64,000 nt of DNA from Sinonovacula constricta (lineage: Eukaryota; Mollusca; Bivalvia; Cardiida; Solecurtidae): NCBI GenBank assembly GCA_007844125.1, contig CM017563.1, forward strand, positions 30,060,328 through 30,124,327, in the 5' to 3' direction. How positions within the stretch are numbered: the first letter of the stretch is position 1; each line of letters starts with the position of its first letter. Under the pieces are notes generated by a model. That model did no database searches. It was given only the letters and a program-made list of their open reading frames with translations, and was not told the DNA's origin. A program made the position numbers and the translations under genes. Of this stretch, positions 22,354 to 34,671 are shown one piece after another.

Positions 22354-24577
22354 TCTATCATAAGGAATATAACATAATAGAATCAACATAGATAGACAAA
22401 CCTGTTTTATTCAACATTTTGAAACCATAAGCCAATTATGTGATGTTAGATGACAGAAAAAAGCAAATACAAATATGAATAATGGACACAATTGATAGAA
22501 AAAAACTATGAAGATGTAATGACAGTTGAAAGAAAAAACTGATTGAAGAACTAGACAATGACATAATAAGGAATTATGAACACATACATAGTGCTTGATT
22601 ACTTAGCAAAAAATAACAGTTTAGTATAAAAGGTGAACCATTTAGTGGAAAGTTGACCTTGAGAAACCAAGAGTCCAATAAAGTCTTGTTAAAGATCCCT
22701 TACCAGTGTTAAATAATATTAAATGAAAGAGTGATACAAAAAGGATAGTTTTGCTTGTATACAATTGTGCTGTATTTGCTTCATTTTTTTGTAATGACCA
22801 TATAAAATATATTGAGGATTTTCATAAATCTACCAATCCATCAAAGTAAGTCGCAAATACAATACAATGATTAATAAAGAGGGTATAAAATAAGATGGCC
22901 AAATTTTCTAGAAACTCTCTGTTGACACTTGTAGATTTATTTGATTTACTTTTAAAAGGTAAGGGATCATGAAAACCAATAGTAACTTTATAATCACCCT
23001 ATAATCACAGTACTGTTATAAAAATCTCGTTAACTTATGCCAGCTTGAACCAATTCAATATTAGCTATTTTGTAAAATCACTGAGGGGTAAAGTATAGTT
23101 TACCTTAACAAAAATTATCAAAAACATGTGTTTTTGATTTTTTTTTAAATTTTTATTGTGAAGATAGACAGAAAACTACTTATTTGTACATTGGCATGTA
23201 AGCCAACTAATTTCGACACATAGAAGCCTTATATTTTGGCAGGAGTTTTGGCAAGAACTGCACTGAGGTATGAAATTGAACACAACTTACAATAGTTATA
23301 TAATTCATTTATAATGGTGTGTAGATCTAACTAACTTTATACAATTTATGGAGACTAGATAGTGCTTAATCCGAATTCATATTGCATTCAACATTACTGT
23401 AGTTTGTATATGACTCAATAAGCAAGTACAGCTGTATAAATGGCAAGATAGCAAAGGACTATTCTGATATTTGAATGTTCAAAATAAGGCTACTTATAGA
23501 ACTTTATTTAGAGCAAATAAATGTAAACTTAACCTATAAATAAGACTAGATGCTTCATCATAGCAAAAGAAAAATAAATACAATGTAACTTGTACAAATT
23601 TGGCCATAATACAAAAACAATTTAGATTTAAGACAATATATAAATATTATGACAGCTCCTTTGCTGGTTATTTGCTGTTTAATAAACAATTATCTGGTTG
23701 GAAAATTAATTCATACTCATATAAAACATGTTTACAAAGTTTTTATTATGTGTATTTTGCCAGGTAGCATATTCAAGCATGTATGTGACTAGAAAATTAT
23801 GTAATGTACTTTGAAAAGAGGTAAATACGTAGATGATTTTAACTAGGGATTTGGCTTCAAATGATAATGATTTTAATATTACATGACTAGAATTTTTTAT
23901 ATTGAAATATCAATATGCACTACCATATGTTTTAAGAATGTCATTAGGAATAAAATAAGCAAGACTGTTCACAGATTAAAACATTAGAGTTTATAGAAAT
24001 AACAAGAACTACAAAGATGCACAGTGTTGCAGAGGCTTCTATGAACTCAAACAATCGATTTATTATATAAAGAAAGAAAAAAAGAATTTCCTGTATTAAA
24101 TGAATGTACCTTTTCTTACACAAAGTCAGTAATATTTGACACAGTATGAATAAGATTTATGCCATTAAAATTATTATTAAAACAGACATACTTTTACGGT
24201 ACTTAACACAAGACATGTTGTAATTTTTCCCACAAAATTCCACCAATGCTTGTTGAGCTATTGCAATCGTAGATTATGAAAAGGCATTTAATAGTCTACT
24301 GGTCACCTAGAAACAGATTCTATGTACAGGAGACTTATATATGCACTTTTAAATCAGTGCAAAAATAATTATCTTACAAGTTATTTAAATAAACATGTTC
24401 AGTTTATTGCAAATGCTAATTGGTATAACCGGAATGATTTTTACCCTTCAAGCTGAGAAGAAATGCCATCAGTTTTGAAATAAGTGGTACAGCAAATGAC
24501 AACTAATTCAAATTATTCCTTGCCTGTCTGCTACTTTGATTACTTGTTTGAATTTTGTTACATTGCACTGACACAAA

Positions 24578-24775
24578 TATGGTCATATTGGTGAGAACCA
24601 GGTAATTATTGGTGGAGGAAGACCCCAGACTTATGCTTGGGTAGAACCATTGGCACACAGCTGGTTAGCTACAAAAGCCTACCCACATGAAAGTTCTCGC
24701 CCATCCACGACTCAAACCCACAGGGTGAGGGGCTGAGGAGTTACCCTAACCGCTTGGCCACGGGCAACCCTTATG
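24578..24775 (-). mobile_element. SINE-B copy, best-preserved head
   Basis: On the minus strand: GCCCGTGGCCAAGCGGTTAG is a good tRNA box A and GTGGGTTTGAGTCG a good box B, followed by GAACTTTCATGTGGGTAGGC, GGTTCTACCCAAGCATAAGT and CTTCCTCCACCAATAATTAC. The head resembles a Ser/Leu-type tRNA. Confidence 0.75.
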
Positions 24776-25993
24776 TAACTTTTATTATACTTCTGGAAAA
24801 TATGCCCTACGAAGGTACCAGCAGATTATAAGCAGTCCTTTGCACATACTGTGTGGATAAGTCATTGGTTAAATGATGCATGTATTGTTTCAACGAGTAT
24901 TAATTTCTCCGAAGAATTCATCTAGGCTAACCTTGCCTCAGTATCTCAGTAAATAGATCAAGAGTGAGGTTTGACAGCTACACCTAAAAAAGCAAATAAC
25001 TTGCTTATGGCTTACAGCAACAAGTTAAATTACAAATGCTGTATTGTAGCATGCGTACATGTACTAACGTAGTTGTGAAGTAAAATAAAATTTTACTGAG
25101 TTTTAAGTATAGTTTGATATAGTATGAAAGATTACTAGTTTTAATTTAGTTCTTGTGCCAGGTTGCTTAAAATAAATGTGAAGAAAATGTGTGTTGCCCA
25201 ATACATGGTAGAAAAACATTTCATTATGAAACAAATACATTCTGCTGACATATGAACTATCTCTTTTTCTAATTATAATGAATTTTCTTTTGCAATTAAA
25301 AACTGAAACAGAGTATAGCATTATTCAAGGTAAGATGTTTTCTTGTATTATTTAATATTACACAAACTTTGTGGTAAAATACTGAAATAAATTTGTTTTC
25401 ATCCTTTTTTAAAATTGAAATAGAAAGGTAGAACAGGAAATGTTCCTTATTAATAAACAACAAATAATAGGGATATATAAATATAGAAATCACAAGTCAC
25501 AATAGAATAAACAATGCAAAAGAACAATACACAAAAAACCACTATAAATCACCACTACGGAAATGTATTATCAAATCAAGTGTGTTTTAGGACTTACACA
25601 ATTGTTTTTCATACATTCTTGTCAAATGAAATTTTTTTTAATCAATCATATTATTACGTTTTTTTATTAATGTAAAGGAAAATATGAAAATGAAATAACA
25701 ATTCATAAAACACTCTTAAAAGCTTCAACTAATATCAAACGCTACATAAATGATCTCAACTTCAACAATTAGCAAACAATAAAAGTATGGCATTAATAAA
25801 ATGTTATCATACTTTATTTTATAAAAGTTAAGAATTGCACTGGTTAGGAAATTTTCAAGTGAGTATATAACAAGCTGCTTTTTAAACTTTCTAATATAAT
25901 AAATAGCATAATAGCTTTACAGCCATGGCTCAACTTCTGGCATCTTTGCTCCTAGATATCGTAGATCAATAACCTGATTCTGACCTTTGTGTT

Positions 25994-26288
25994 TGTTATT
26001 TGGGTACATTGTCTCACCAACAGTATTTCAGTCATCAGGAGAGTGTCCACCTGAAGCCATTACAGTGCTACCTTCACTGTGTTTAGCATGCCACAAACAT
26101 ATTTCATGTTACCACACCTAGTCCCCAAGCCAACCAGCCATGGAATTACCCTTATATTTGCTAGAGCATTAGCGAGACAGTTATACCATTACCATTTTTA
26201 ATGACTTTGGTATGACGTGGACTGGGATCAAACCCAAGGCCTTCCATACCTGAAGCTAATGCTCTACCGATTGCGCTACCAGGTCCGG
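25994..26288 (-). mobile_element. SINE-D copy 3
   Basis: Head at the right: CTACCGATTGCGCTACCAGG is the complement of the box-A region, and GGGATCAAACCC of box B. The tail is at the left, degenerate. A 13-bp direct repeat with one mismatch, TGACCTTT(G/A)TGTT, flanks it at 25981 and 26289. Confidence 0.8.
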
Positions 26289-29200
26289 TGACCTTTATGT
26301 TGAAATACATTTATTGGGCTACATATTAATTCCACTCTATAAATGTGCCCTTTTTATATAATTAGAAATTTTCATAGGAAAAAGAAAGTGAGTATGATTG
26401 TTCTCAATTTTGTGCAGGGATGGAGATAGTTACCACATTTGTATCCATTAATCACTTTGACCAATTAATAATTGACTAGTCGATAAATCAAATTAAATTA
26501 GTATACTGCCTGCCATACTGGCTTGAAAAAGATAGCTCAATGGTGTGTTCGTTTTCGCTTAGAAAGGTAACCATAAAATATTTGATTTAGTTCTTGAAGA
26601 ATAACATAGTTACAGGATGATTAAGCTTTTCACTGCTGCCCGACACCTATCTCTAACCACTAGCAATGCTCTTATATGTACAACATACATCCTGTTTACT
26701 ACTATTTTTGAGTGTTTACAGAATTTCTAATTTCCTATAAAAGTATGACTAGAGTTACTCCCCTTGACAGTAACTTCCAGCAACTGTGTTTTTTTCTTAG
26801 AAATATTCCTTTTTTGAAGGTGTCTGTGTGAAATGACAAAAAAATAGTAAAAATTACAGATTTTTTAAACTTTTTCTATTTTTGAAAGTCCATAACATTT
26901 TTTTATGACAGGATAATAGGTAAATTTATATTTTTCAAAATCTATATTCAATTACCTTTCAAATGATATATAGTTTTACATATCCAAAATTGTAAGCAAT
27001 TTAGTGACGTATGGCATTTTCTTAGAAAATTTATAGAAAATTCCTCAGCATGGGGCGTGGAACATGGCTTAGCAGCTAAAGGGTTAAACTTTTAATACAA
27101 AACAATATATCAGAAATGACATGATTTTAAGTTAAGCTTTAAGTGAAATGATTCTATGTTAAATGGATACTCAGTGGGTAGAACGCCCCAGCTTTACAGT
27201 AAACTGGTTATATAAGAGTAAGCTTTCAGCATAACTTATCAAATATATATCAAAGTATTAAAATTATTAAATGTTAATTGTATCAATCTAAAAACTAAGA
27301 GGAATATGTTGTTATTGTAAGAAAGAGGATAGGATATATCTGTAATCCTCACTGATTGAAATGTAACACTGCTATGACCTTATGGGGTGTGGGTGGGCTG
27401 TGATTTAAGCACTTATTGCAATAAGCCAAAAATATAACATCAACAGCAGGTGATAAAACTAGAAGTGTTCTGTACAAATGTTGATCAAAAACATATGGCA
27501 AATTGGATAAGCAAAATTAATCAAATAAAAAATATAACAGAAAAATCATACTTGATTAATCGAAATTATTAATTGCACTATTGAATGATAATATACACAA
27601 GGTCAGAATCAGGTTATTGTTGAGGCATACTGAATTACCAATGCCTGCCATCTGTGTTAAGAAGACATCTAGCAGTGTTGTATCATGTCTACCAGGCATA
27701 AAATAGCTACAAATGAGGTCTTGATAGCAGGGAAAAGGCAGTTAATACTGAAGACTGACAAAAAACAATATATATAAACATAATTGCTTGCCTAGCCAGT
27801 TAATAACTTAATTTATCATAATAAACAAATTTAATAAACAAACTCTATAAATACAAACAATTTCTTATTGCACAATAAATAAATAATGCTTAGAAACTAA
27901 TTTTTAAAGTCTAGAAAAACAACAACTGGTATAAGTTTCACTAATTATCTACACTATTCCTGACTTTGATTCTGAAGTTTTTACTTAATGCTCTAATAAA
28001 TAGGAATATTTACAAATAAATAAAACTAAAATAAATACTAATTATCCTCATGTTCACTAATATCTGAGGATTACAATACAAAAACAACTGTTAATACTCG
28101 ATTCAAAATGCTCAAACCCATAAATATTTTCAATTTAAATTGTCATTTCTATCTAAGAGCAAAACATCAATTTCAAATATTTTTACTGTCAATTCAGACA
28201 TTGATATTTTTATTTATGATTTAAAAAAAAATTTAAGTATTAAAAAAAATTAACACAAGCCGCTTAAATAAATTAGATTAAACAACATACATATATGATT
28301 TTAAACACACTGTTTACAATTTTAAAACTGTTTAAATTGATAAAAAGATTCCTAAATGAGTTGTAATTGGGAACACATTGGCTATTTGTGGTACCATTAC
28401 ATCAAGATAATTGTAAAACATACTACTTAAAAGCTACGGGTGAGTTTGCCCAGTAATATGTTAACAACAAATATCACAAAGTGACCACAAGTTTAAGAAT
28501 GTAAAATTTACCTTAGAGAAATGTCACTTGAGAATAATAAGAAGGATATTTGTTTAATAAAGTGATAGTGTGTATGTTAACCTTAATTAGAGAGGTACAA
28601 CAGAAGTACTAATTTCCATAACTGACTAGAAAATTGTTGACTACAAAGACTTTCTACAAGAATATACAATGATAAACCACAAACACTTGTACCATTTTCT
28701 TTAAACATAAAGTGCAAGAATTCAAGCAGGCAAAAACAACAATACTAAAAGATTGATTATATAAAATGATTAATGCATCACTTAGGTTTTTGAAAATGAA
28801 ATAAAATCTGCGAGGAAATATTACTGAATTGTTCCATGGAAAAAAGAATTTGCAAAAATCCCTTACTGTATTTTATATTCAATTAATATTTTATCATCTT
28901 ATTTATTTCTGACAGTAATTTTGACTCTTAAATAGGATGTTAATCTGTAATCCAATTTCTTCTGACAAATGACATAGATATTCTTATTTACAATATTTCT
29001 AAACATATTTTGTGTGTTACAATTTTTGAAAATAAGGTATTTTATTTACTTTGAAGAAAAAATAATAACTGCAAGGAATTGTAAGAAATATTGTTCTAAG
29101 CACCTTTTTTTTACAGATTTTAATATCTGCAATTAAATTAAATGACAAACAATAACAACATTCATGAACACATTTACACATTTATAGTAAGGGGCTGAAA

Positions 29201-29956
29201 CCTTTTATTCAGGAATCCTTATTCAACAATACAAGAAACTATCCAGACACATCAAGAAAAATCAATAAGCACTGGATTTAATATATATACATTTTGTATA
29301 TACAAATATTATAATACTGATCAACTAATCAGCACACAAGCCTCGACTGAGGATGGTGATGATAAAAAAATGCTGATAATGAAACAAATGTTGCAGATAA
29401 TGCTGCTAAATTGTCGACCAAACATTGGCCACTTTAATTTCTCAAGCTAGGACATTTTATTTTACGTAATAAATATGTTGATATGGCAAGTTAATTGACT
29501 TTGCCAAAACCGCATTATTTCAAAATACAGCAACAGCAAAAGTCACACTCTCATATTGTAAGTACCATAGCATTTAAATTTGCAAACACATGATTTATCT
29601 TTTAATTGTGTTTCAGAAATAAGGCTATCTTTATCTAAGAAATTATTCAATTAACACTTGTCTTTTCACATTTATAGAATTATGCATTCAAGTGATTCAA
29701 GTTTTGTTGAGACATAAATAGTTTTATTAACAGATTATTTAAAAAATCCATTTAAAATGAATTTTTGTTAAAAAATACATTTTTAAAACTAGAAAAATTG
29801 TAGGTGGACAAAATACATATGTAAATGCTTTTGACACCCTTTCAACAATATCAGAAAAATTGCCATATAATCAAAACAATTCAGATATTTCTCATACTTA
29901 TCATTACCAAACAATATATCACAAATTACACTTTACATTACAATATCTATGTCATA

Positions 29957-29968
29957 TTTATTTTTATT
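29957..29968 (-). terminator. Candidate poly(A) signals of the zinc-finger gene
   Basis: TTTATT occurs twice in overlap-free succession on the plus strand (29957-29962 and 29963-29968), reading AATAAA on minus. They lie downstream of the stop codon at 30232-30234. Such hexamers are frequent in AT-rich DNA, so use is unproven. Confidence 0.3.
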
Positions 29969-30231
29969 TTTTTTTACACATAAACTTTAACTATATATAA
30001 AAAAGAACATTGTTAATAGACCTTTTACAACTAAAACAACATTTAAACATATCAAACTGCACAGTGTCATTTTTTTGACTAGAGCAAATAATAATAAAAA
30101 AAATATATTCATAGAATGCTGTATATCTGTTTTTGATAATGCTTAATACTTTTGTCTAATCTTTAAGGGATTAACCCCCATGATCAGAAAACCCCCGAAA
30201 GAAACCCACAACTTTCCACTATCTCTTATGC

Positions 30232-31901
30232 CTACCCATCATCCATTCCGACCTTCATAACTTCAGCTGCCCTGGGAATATTTTTCCGTTTATTCTTTGA
30301 TGCCATTTTCAGATGAGCAACAATTGCCTTTATCCCTTCAGACACTTCTGTTTTCCTGGACATTCCTCCGCTAAGAGATCCTGTTGAACCCGGAGAACTT
30401 TTCTCGGATCTTTCCGTCTCAGATTCTGAAAGATTGGCATCGGATTTCCCATCTTCTGATTGGATAATTTCTGCACAAACGTCATCTCCCTTTAATGCCT
30501 TGGCCTCCTCCGAGAGACAATCGTTGTAACTGCTGAGAGACTCGCCTGCTTCTGATTTAAGTTTCAACTGAGTTGTGAGGAGATCATATTTCGCTGCACT
30601 CAATAACGGCTCCCGCTTAGCCATCTGCGCAGATTTTGCCAGCTCTGAAAGCATCGTAGAGGCAGTCTGATCAATACTGCTCAATGATTGGTTGGGCTCA
30701 GTGAGTGAGATATCTCCTATTGAGTGATCCATCGTGTAGTTATACTCGCTGGGTGACACACTTAAGCTGTCAGACATTGCTGAGTGATCTTGCTCATGCA
30801 CCTCCCTCTCAGGCAGTGGACCAATTAGGGTGAGTGAATCTGGGTCAAACTCCACCCCTTTGTGATGCTTATTCAAATGATCAATACAGTGATACTTTCG
30901 TATAAAGCCTTTGTCACAAACAGGGCATTTGTGCGGACGTTCCATAGTGTGCAGCTTCATGTGGCGGCGATAACTTGTAAGATGGGATAGCTCTCTTTTG
31001 CAGACGTCACATGCATACACCAGCCTGCCGCCAGATTCAAATGTTCGAAGATGAATGTCAACGTTGCCAGGGCTGATTGGGGTGTCAACACTTGAGCTAT
31101 TGCCACCACATCCGCTATTACCACTACTACTAGCGCCACCAGGTGTTCCTGAACTGGCACTCTTCTCTTTCTTTCTTTTGGATGTCTGGCCATAATGAGG
31201 ATGCTTCTGCCGATGCCTGTATGATGGGTATGTGTCAGAATCATAGTATCCAGACAGAACCAAATTTTCTGTCGTTGAATTCAAGTTGTCTACATCATCT
31301 GCCAACTTTGACCGTAGACTGATCGAAAGATTTTCATCAGCCAATGACCCATCGGGTGAATCTCGGCCATCAGCTCCAAAATCTGGCATCGGGAACACTG
31401 GCTGACTCTCACAGAGTGATCGCAGGATGCTCATTTCAGATGTGTGACCAGAGTCATTATTTACGTCCTGTTTTTCCAATTTCACCCTACTACCACCATA
31501 CTTCTTGGAAATGTTGGCTAGAGGTATTAGAGACCTTGGCCTGTTTATAATGCTGTCTTGTAGTTTACTCCAATCCTCCATGTCCAAGTCCTCTTGGGCA
31601 TCCCCTTCATCGATAGGTTCCTGTTTTACCCAAATTTTGTTTTTATTTCTGTTTTCACCGCTGTCATTATTCCTTATCAAACCGTCCACCTCTGCTTGCA
31701 GACAGTCACTCTCAACCCCAGAAATTGTTGAAGCGTAGTTTCTAACATCAGTGCCTCCATTAACAGGTGGGCTGCCAGCATCTGGTGAAGCCTTGTTGTT
31801 GACTTTTCGCTTAGCATTTGAAGCTTCACCTGGAGATGTGGAGTTTAGAGATCGCTTTCGAGGCATTAATTTAGGTCGAGGAAGAGAAATAGTTTTCCTA
31901 C
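30232..31901 (-). CDS. Zinc-finger gene, terminal coding exon
   Basis: Acceptor TTTACACAG|GTAGG at 31902-31903. Carries everything from RKTISLPRPKLMPRKR through both fingers to the C-terminus KVGMDDG and stop. The frame extends upstream of the acceptor into intron sequence (to 31968) without a stop, but the Ile/Phe-rich extension is not coding. Confidence 0.92.
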
Positions 31902-34586
31902 CTGTGTAAAGAATAAAAATAAAAGCAGTGAGCATATGATGATTACCAAGGTAGGAAGAGACTCCCAAAACTTTAATTTGCTCAGAACAAGAGTAACTTT
32001 CTTTGCAGAATGAAAAACAAAAAATATTTATAATGGAACATTATAGAAACTGTTGAGTGTTAGCAGAAAAAAAAACAAATAGCATGATTCAAGGGTAGTT
32101 TAGCAATGTTAGAAGACAGGTGTAATGTTCATTTTATCTTTAAAAGTGCTGAAATAATTTCACATTGCATAACAGATGACATGATTATGTAGTCAATATT
32201 CAGCCATCTGGGAAACTAGAATTATAAAAGCCAAGCATTGGAGGAGATCCTGTTTCCAATAGTAACAACAGTTCAAGTGGATTGGTGTTTAAGACATTGT
32301 CTGAATTAGACCACAATTATTAAAAAGAAACACCAAACATTACTGCAAAAAGGGTCTTGAGGTTTCTTATTATTTTTACTATGCCACAATTTATGCCACT
32401 TACTTTTCTACTGTCCGTTATACTGTGCAAAACAGTGAATAAGTGAAAAAGTGTGTTTTATCAGTCAACTGCTTTGGTCTGTACAAAATTAAATACATTT
32501 ACTTTTAATTGATAAACCTACTTTGAGTGTCCTCACTGAAATGTAGATCTGGGATTTTCAAAACTGCTCCTTGGCTATGTGCTTCTGTAAAATATAGAAC
32601 ATAGTGTATACAATACAGACTATGACTGTTGTTTTTCCACAAACATTGTGAACACGACAACTGTGATATAAATTAAAAGAAATGAAAAATAAAAAATAAA
32701 TTTTAGCTTCTTACAAGCAAATTCTACATTAAAAAAGTTTATTCTCAATCAAAATAATCTTAACATTAATAATATTTGTGGGTTGGGTGACCTTTTTATC
32801 AATATTCCTTAGTTAACAGGACTGCAATGAAATGTTTGCTGGAGTACAGTAAAGTAAAACACAACTTAAATTTGTTCTGTAACCTTTCATGAAACATTCC
32901 TTATAACTAAGGTCCAAAATATTTTTGAGGCAGCCAGTGGCTGAACGGTTACAGTCACAGACTTCATGTCCAGGTCAGGGCAAAGAAAGTTTTCCAGCTG
33001 AGTTTAGGCTTTTGTTGGGACATTTGTTTAGGGTCATCCTTACCAATACTAGCTGAACATCATTATAATGACCATATTTGTGTTGGTGCAATGTATCCTA
33101 AACGAATGAAAACAAAAAAATTCCCTCGAAATACTTTCTTGTCACAAGTATAGACCTAAAGCTTACCTGAACAGAAGCTGGAGAACATCTGGCAGGCATT
33201 CTGTACGAAGTCTTCCCTCTCCTCCATGTACTCCCGTCCCAGGAAGGAGCCAAGTAGATTGTAGGTGCCCGACATAACATTGGTGGAGATGAGGAATGAT
33301 TCCTCCCCCGTCTCACTGGCCAGCTTCTGGAGCTAAAACATACATTGGGAACAGAGATAGAGGTACATTTATAGTAATATATATAGTAATATATATATAC
33401 ATATATATATATATATAGTATGGGCTTGCCAAATACCTATAAATGGAAGACAAGGTTGAATACAAATAAGATTCATATTGTTTCTAGGGTTAATCATGCC
33501 AAAAAAAAATCTTTCACTTTTTGGAAGACAATGTTCACTTAAAGCAGATAAAGTCGATCATTATACCACCCTCAGTCAAAACATTATCCAGACACCAGGC
33601 TGACCAGTCATAGAGCTATGCTCATTTATTTCGTGAATGTAAGCAAGGGGCTATACAACACTATTTAACATTTTGGTTTGTCATGGCCCAGTTTTGAACA
33701 TGGAAAATCCCATCAAAAGGAACATGGATAAACTAAAAGGTGTATGAGAATAGAGATTAAGGTGCTGTTAAGGTATTGAAATTTTGTTAACATAAAAAAA
33801 TAGCATTTGTAGTGTTACAGCGAGTATAATTTTGTAATTGCAGTCATTTTTTTGTGGTAGGGCAGGGGGATGAAGTTCTGTCGTATTTGCTTCGATATAC
33901 ATGCTATAAAGGTAGACATCACAATGACCATTTATAATGATCATAAATAATGTTGGAGATCAATAAATTAAGCACACAAGAATATTAAACAATACTGTCA
34001 AGGAAAGAAAGGTTCATTAGAATCATTAAGTCAAACAACTTGTCACTGCTTCAGGACGAAATTATTTATCGGCACACTATCAACAAGTATCACAAGCTGG
34101 TATGCTGACCTGTTTAAGTGCTTGACAGAAGGCTTTCTTGTTCTCAAGAATAAATACTTTAACCTGAGTATTACAGAGATGTAAACAATCACAAGCTGGC
34201 ATGGAGACCTGTTCAAGAGCTTGACAGCAGGCGTGCTTGTTCTCAAGAATAAATACTTTAACCTGAGTATTACAGAGATGTAAACAATCACAAGCTGGCA
34301 TGGAGACCTGTTCAAGAGCTTGACAGCAGGCGTGCTTGTTCTCAAGATATAATTTAACCCGAGTATTACAGTGATGGTAACACAGATGCAGGTGCTCATT
34401 TAATAGAATATCTCTCATAATTCACAGAATTGTCATGCTAAAAATCCTGATAACTGTAACATTAAAGCTGTTAAAGCCTCTACTCACCAGAGTCTCTATT
34501 TGACAGCGTATGACATATTTGACAGCCTGACGATACTCTAGGCTGTCTGAAGGGCAGTCGACAGGGTTCTCCTTCCTCAGCTTCAT
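30232..34586 (-). CDS. Two-finger C2H2 zinc-finger protein, complete, 4 coding exons
   Basis: Seen: complement of 34586..34488, 33332..33167, 32584..32522 and 31901..30232; 1,998 nt, 665 residues (644 if the 63-nt third exon is skipped). Intron phases are 0, 1 and 1. A TGA lies in frame 30 nt upstream of the ATG. Residues about 18-88 form a compact, probably helical N-terminal region (EYRQAVKYVIRCQIETLLQK...). Two C2H2 fingers lie at about 405-456: YACDVCKRELSHLTSYRRHM and HKCPVCDKGFIRKYHCIDHL, both C-x2-C-x12-H, joined by the linker TMERPHK. Basic nuclear-signal-like patches are PRKR, KRKKEK and KNKRK. ψKxE SUMO-acceptor-like sites are VKQE, VKLE and LKSE. The rest is acidic, Ser-rich and likely disordered. 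Inference: a nuclear DNA-binding regulator. The N-terminal region resembles that of zinc-finger proteins expanded in molluscs, from memory; no ortholog name can be given. Confidence 0.88.
32522..32584 (-). CDS. Zinc-finger gene, 63-nt in-frame exon (possible cassette)
   Basis: Acceptor ATATTTTACAG|AAGC, donor CTCAAA|GTAGGT. Phase 1 on both sides and a multiple of three, so inclusion or skipping both keep the frame. With the flanking exons it reads EAHSQGAVLKIPDLHFSEDT then QS, with no stop. Supported by splice sites, phase and openness, not by a family match. Confidence 0.6.
32930..33115 (+). mobile_element. SINE-B copy inside zinc-finger intron 2
   Basis: GCCAGTGGCTGAACGGTTAC (box-A-like) and a tail ACATCATTATAATGACCATA, TTTGTGTTGGTGCAATGTAT. 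Opposite in direction to the host gene; ends about 50 nt from the donor of coding exon 2. Confidence 0.55.
33167..33332 (-). CDS. Zinc-finger gene, coding exon 2
   Basis: 166 nt. Acceptor TTTTAG|CTC, donor TTCAG|GTAAGC. Codes LQKLASETGEESFLISTNVM and GREYMEEREDFVQNACQMFS, completing the N-terminal region. GC content is well above the flanking introns. Confidence 0.85.
33371..33418. repeat. (AT)n microsatellite
   Basis: Alternating AT with interspersed G/C (ATATATAGTAATATATATAT, then ACATATATATATATATATAG), just outside the acceptor side of zinc-finger exon 2. Confidence 0.8.
33526..33700 (-). mobile_element. SINE-D fragment, old
   Basis: CACTTAAAGCAGATA, ACATTATCCAGACACCAGGC, GACCAGTCATAGAGCTATG and GTAAGCAAGGGGCTATAC match the SINE-D body. 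Both head and tail are missing or eroded. Confidence 0.5.
34090..34386 (-). repeat. 99-bp tandem repeat, 3 copies, in zinc-finger intron 1
   Basis: Period is exactly 99 (starts 34090, 34189 and 34288, each at TCACAAGCTGG). The middle copy and the first part of the third are nearly identical; the first is more diverged. As 99 is divisible by 3, two minus-strand frames are open for 112-118 codons with a 33-residue period. One resembles LENKHACCQALEQVSMPACD. No splice site in frame with the host exons was found. Confidence 0.85.
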
Positions 34587-34671
34587 AATGGCAAGATTTC
34601 GGCTGGGCTCCTCTCAGCACTCTCACAGCATCCCTTTCTCATATGCTTCGCTGAATGGGTGGGGGGAGGTT
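34488..34671 (-). CDS. Zinc-finger gene, first coding exon with 5' UTR
   Basis: Acceptor TACATTTCAG|AACC at 34672-34673, so a further upstream non-coding exon exists. Translation starts at the ATG 34586-34584 and covers MKLRKENPVDCPSDSLEYRQ up to IETL, ending at the donor CTG|GTGAGT. 5' UTR is 34671-34587. Confidence 0.8.

Larger units (their letters stand above)
22367..30231 (-). other. Zinc-finger gene 3' flank: A-rich on plus (T-rich on minus)
   Basis: No coding exon is supported. The plus strand is A-rich, so the minus strand is T-rich, mirroring the T-rich plus strand after gene 1. This fits a long 3' UTR or downstream region of the minus-strand zinc-finger gene. Two overlapping minus-strand AATAAA signals lie at 29957-29968, about 265 nt past the stop. 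The only mobile elements I see are SINE-B at 24.6 kb and SINE-D at 26.0 kb. Confidence 0.45.

Noticed and set aside
31903..31968. Upstream extension of the last zinc-finger exon to an ATG at 31968
   Set aside because: The segment is intronic (Ile/Phe-rich, ending in TTTACACAG acceptor) and the acceptor joins in phase to the upstream exon.
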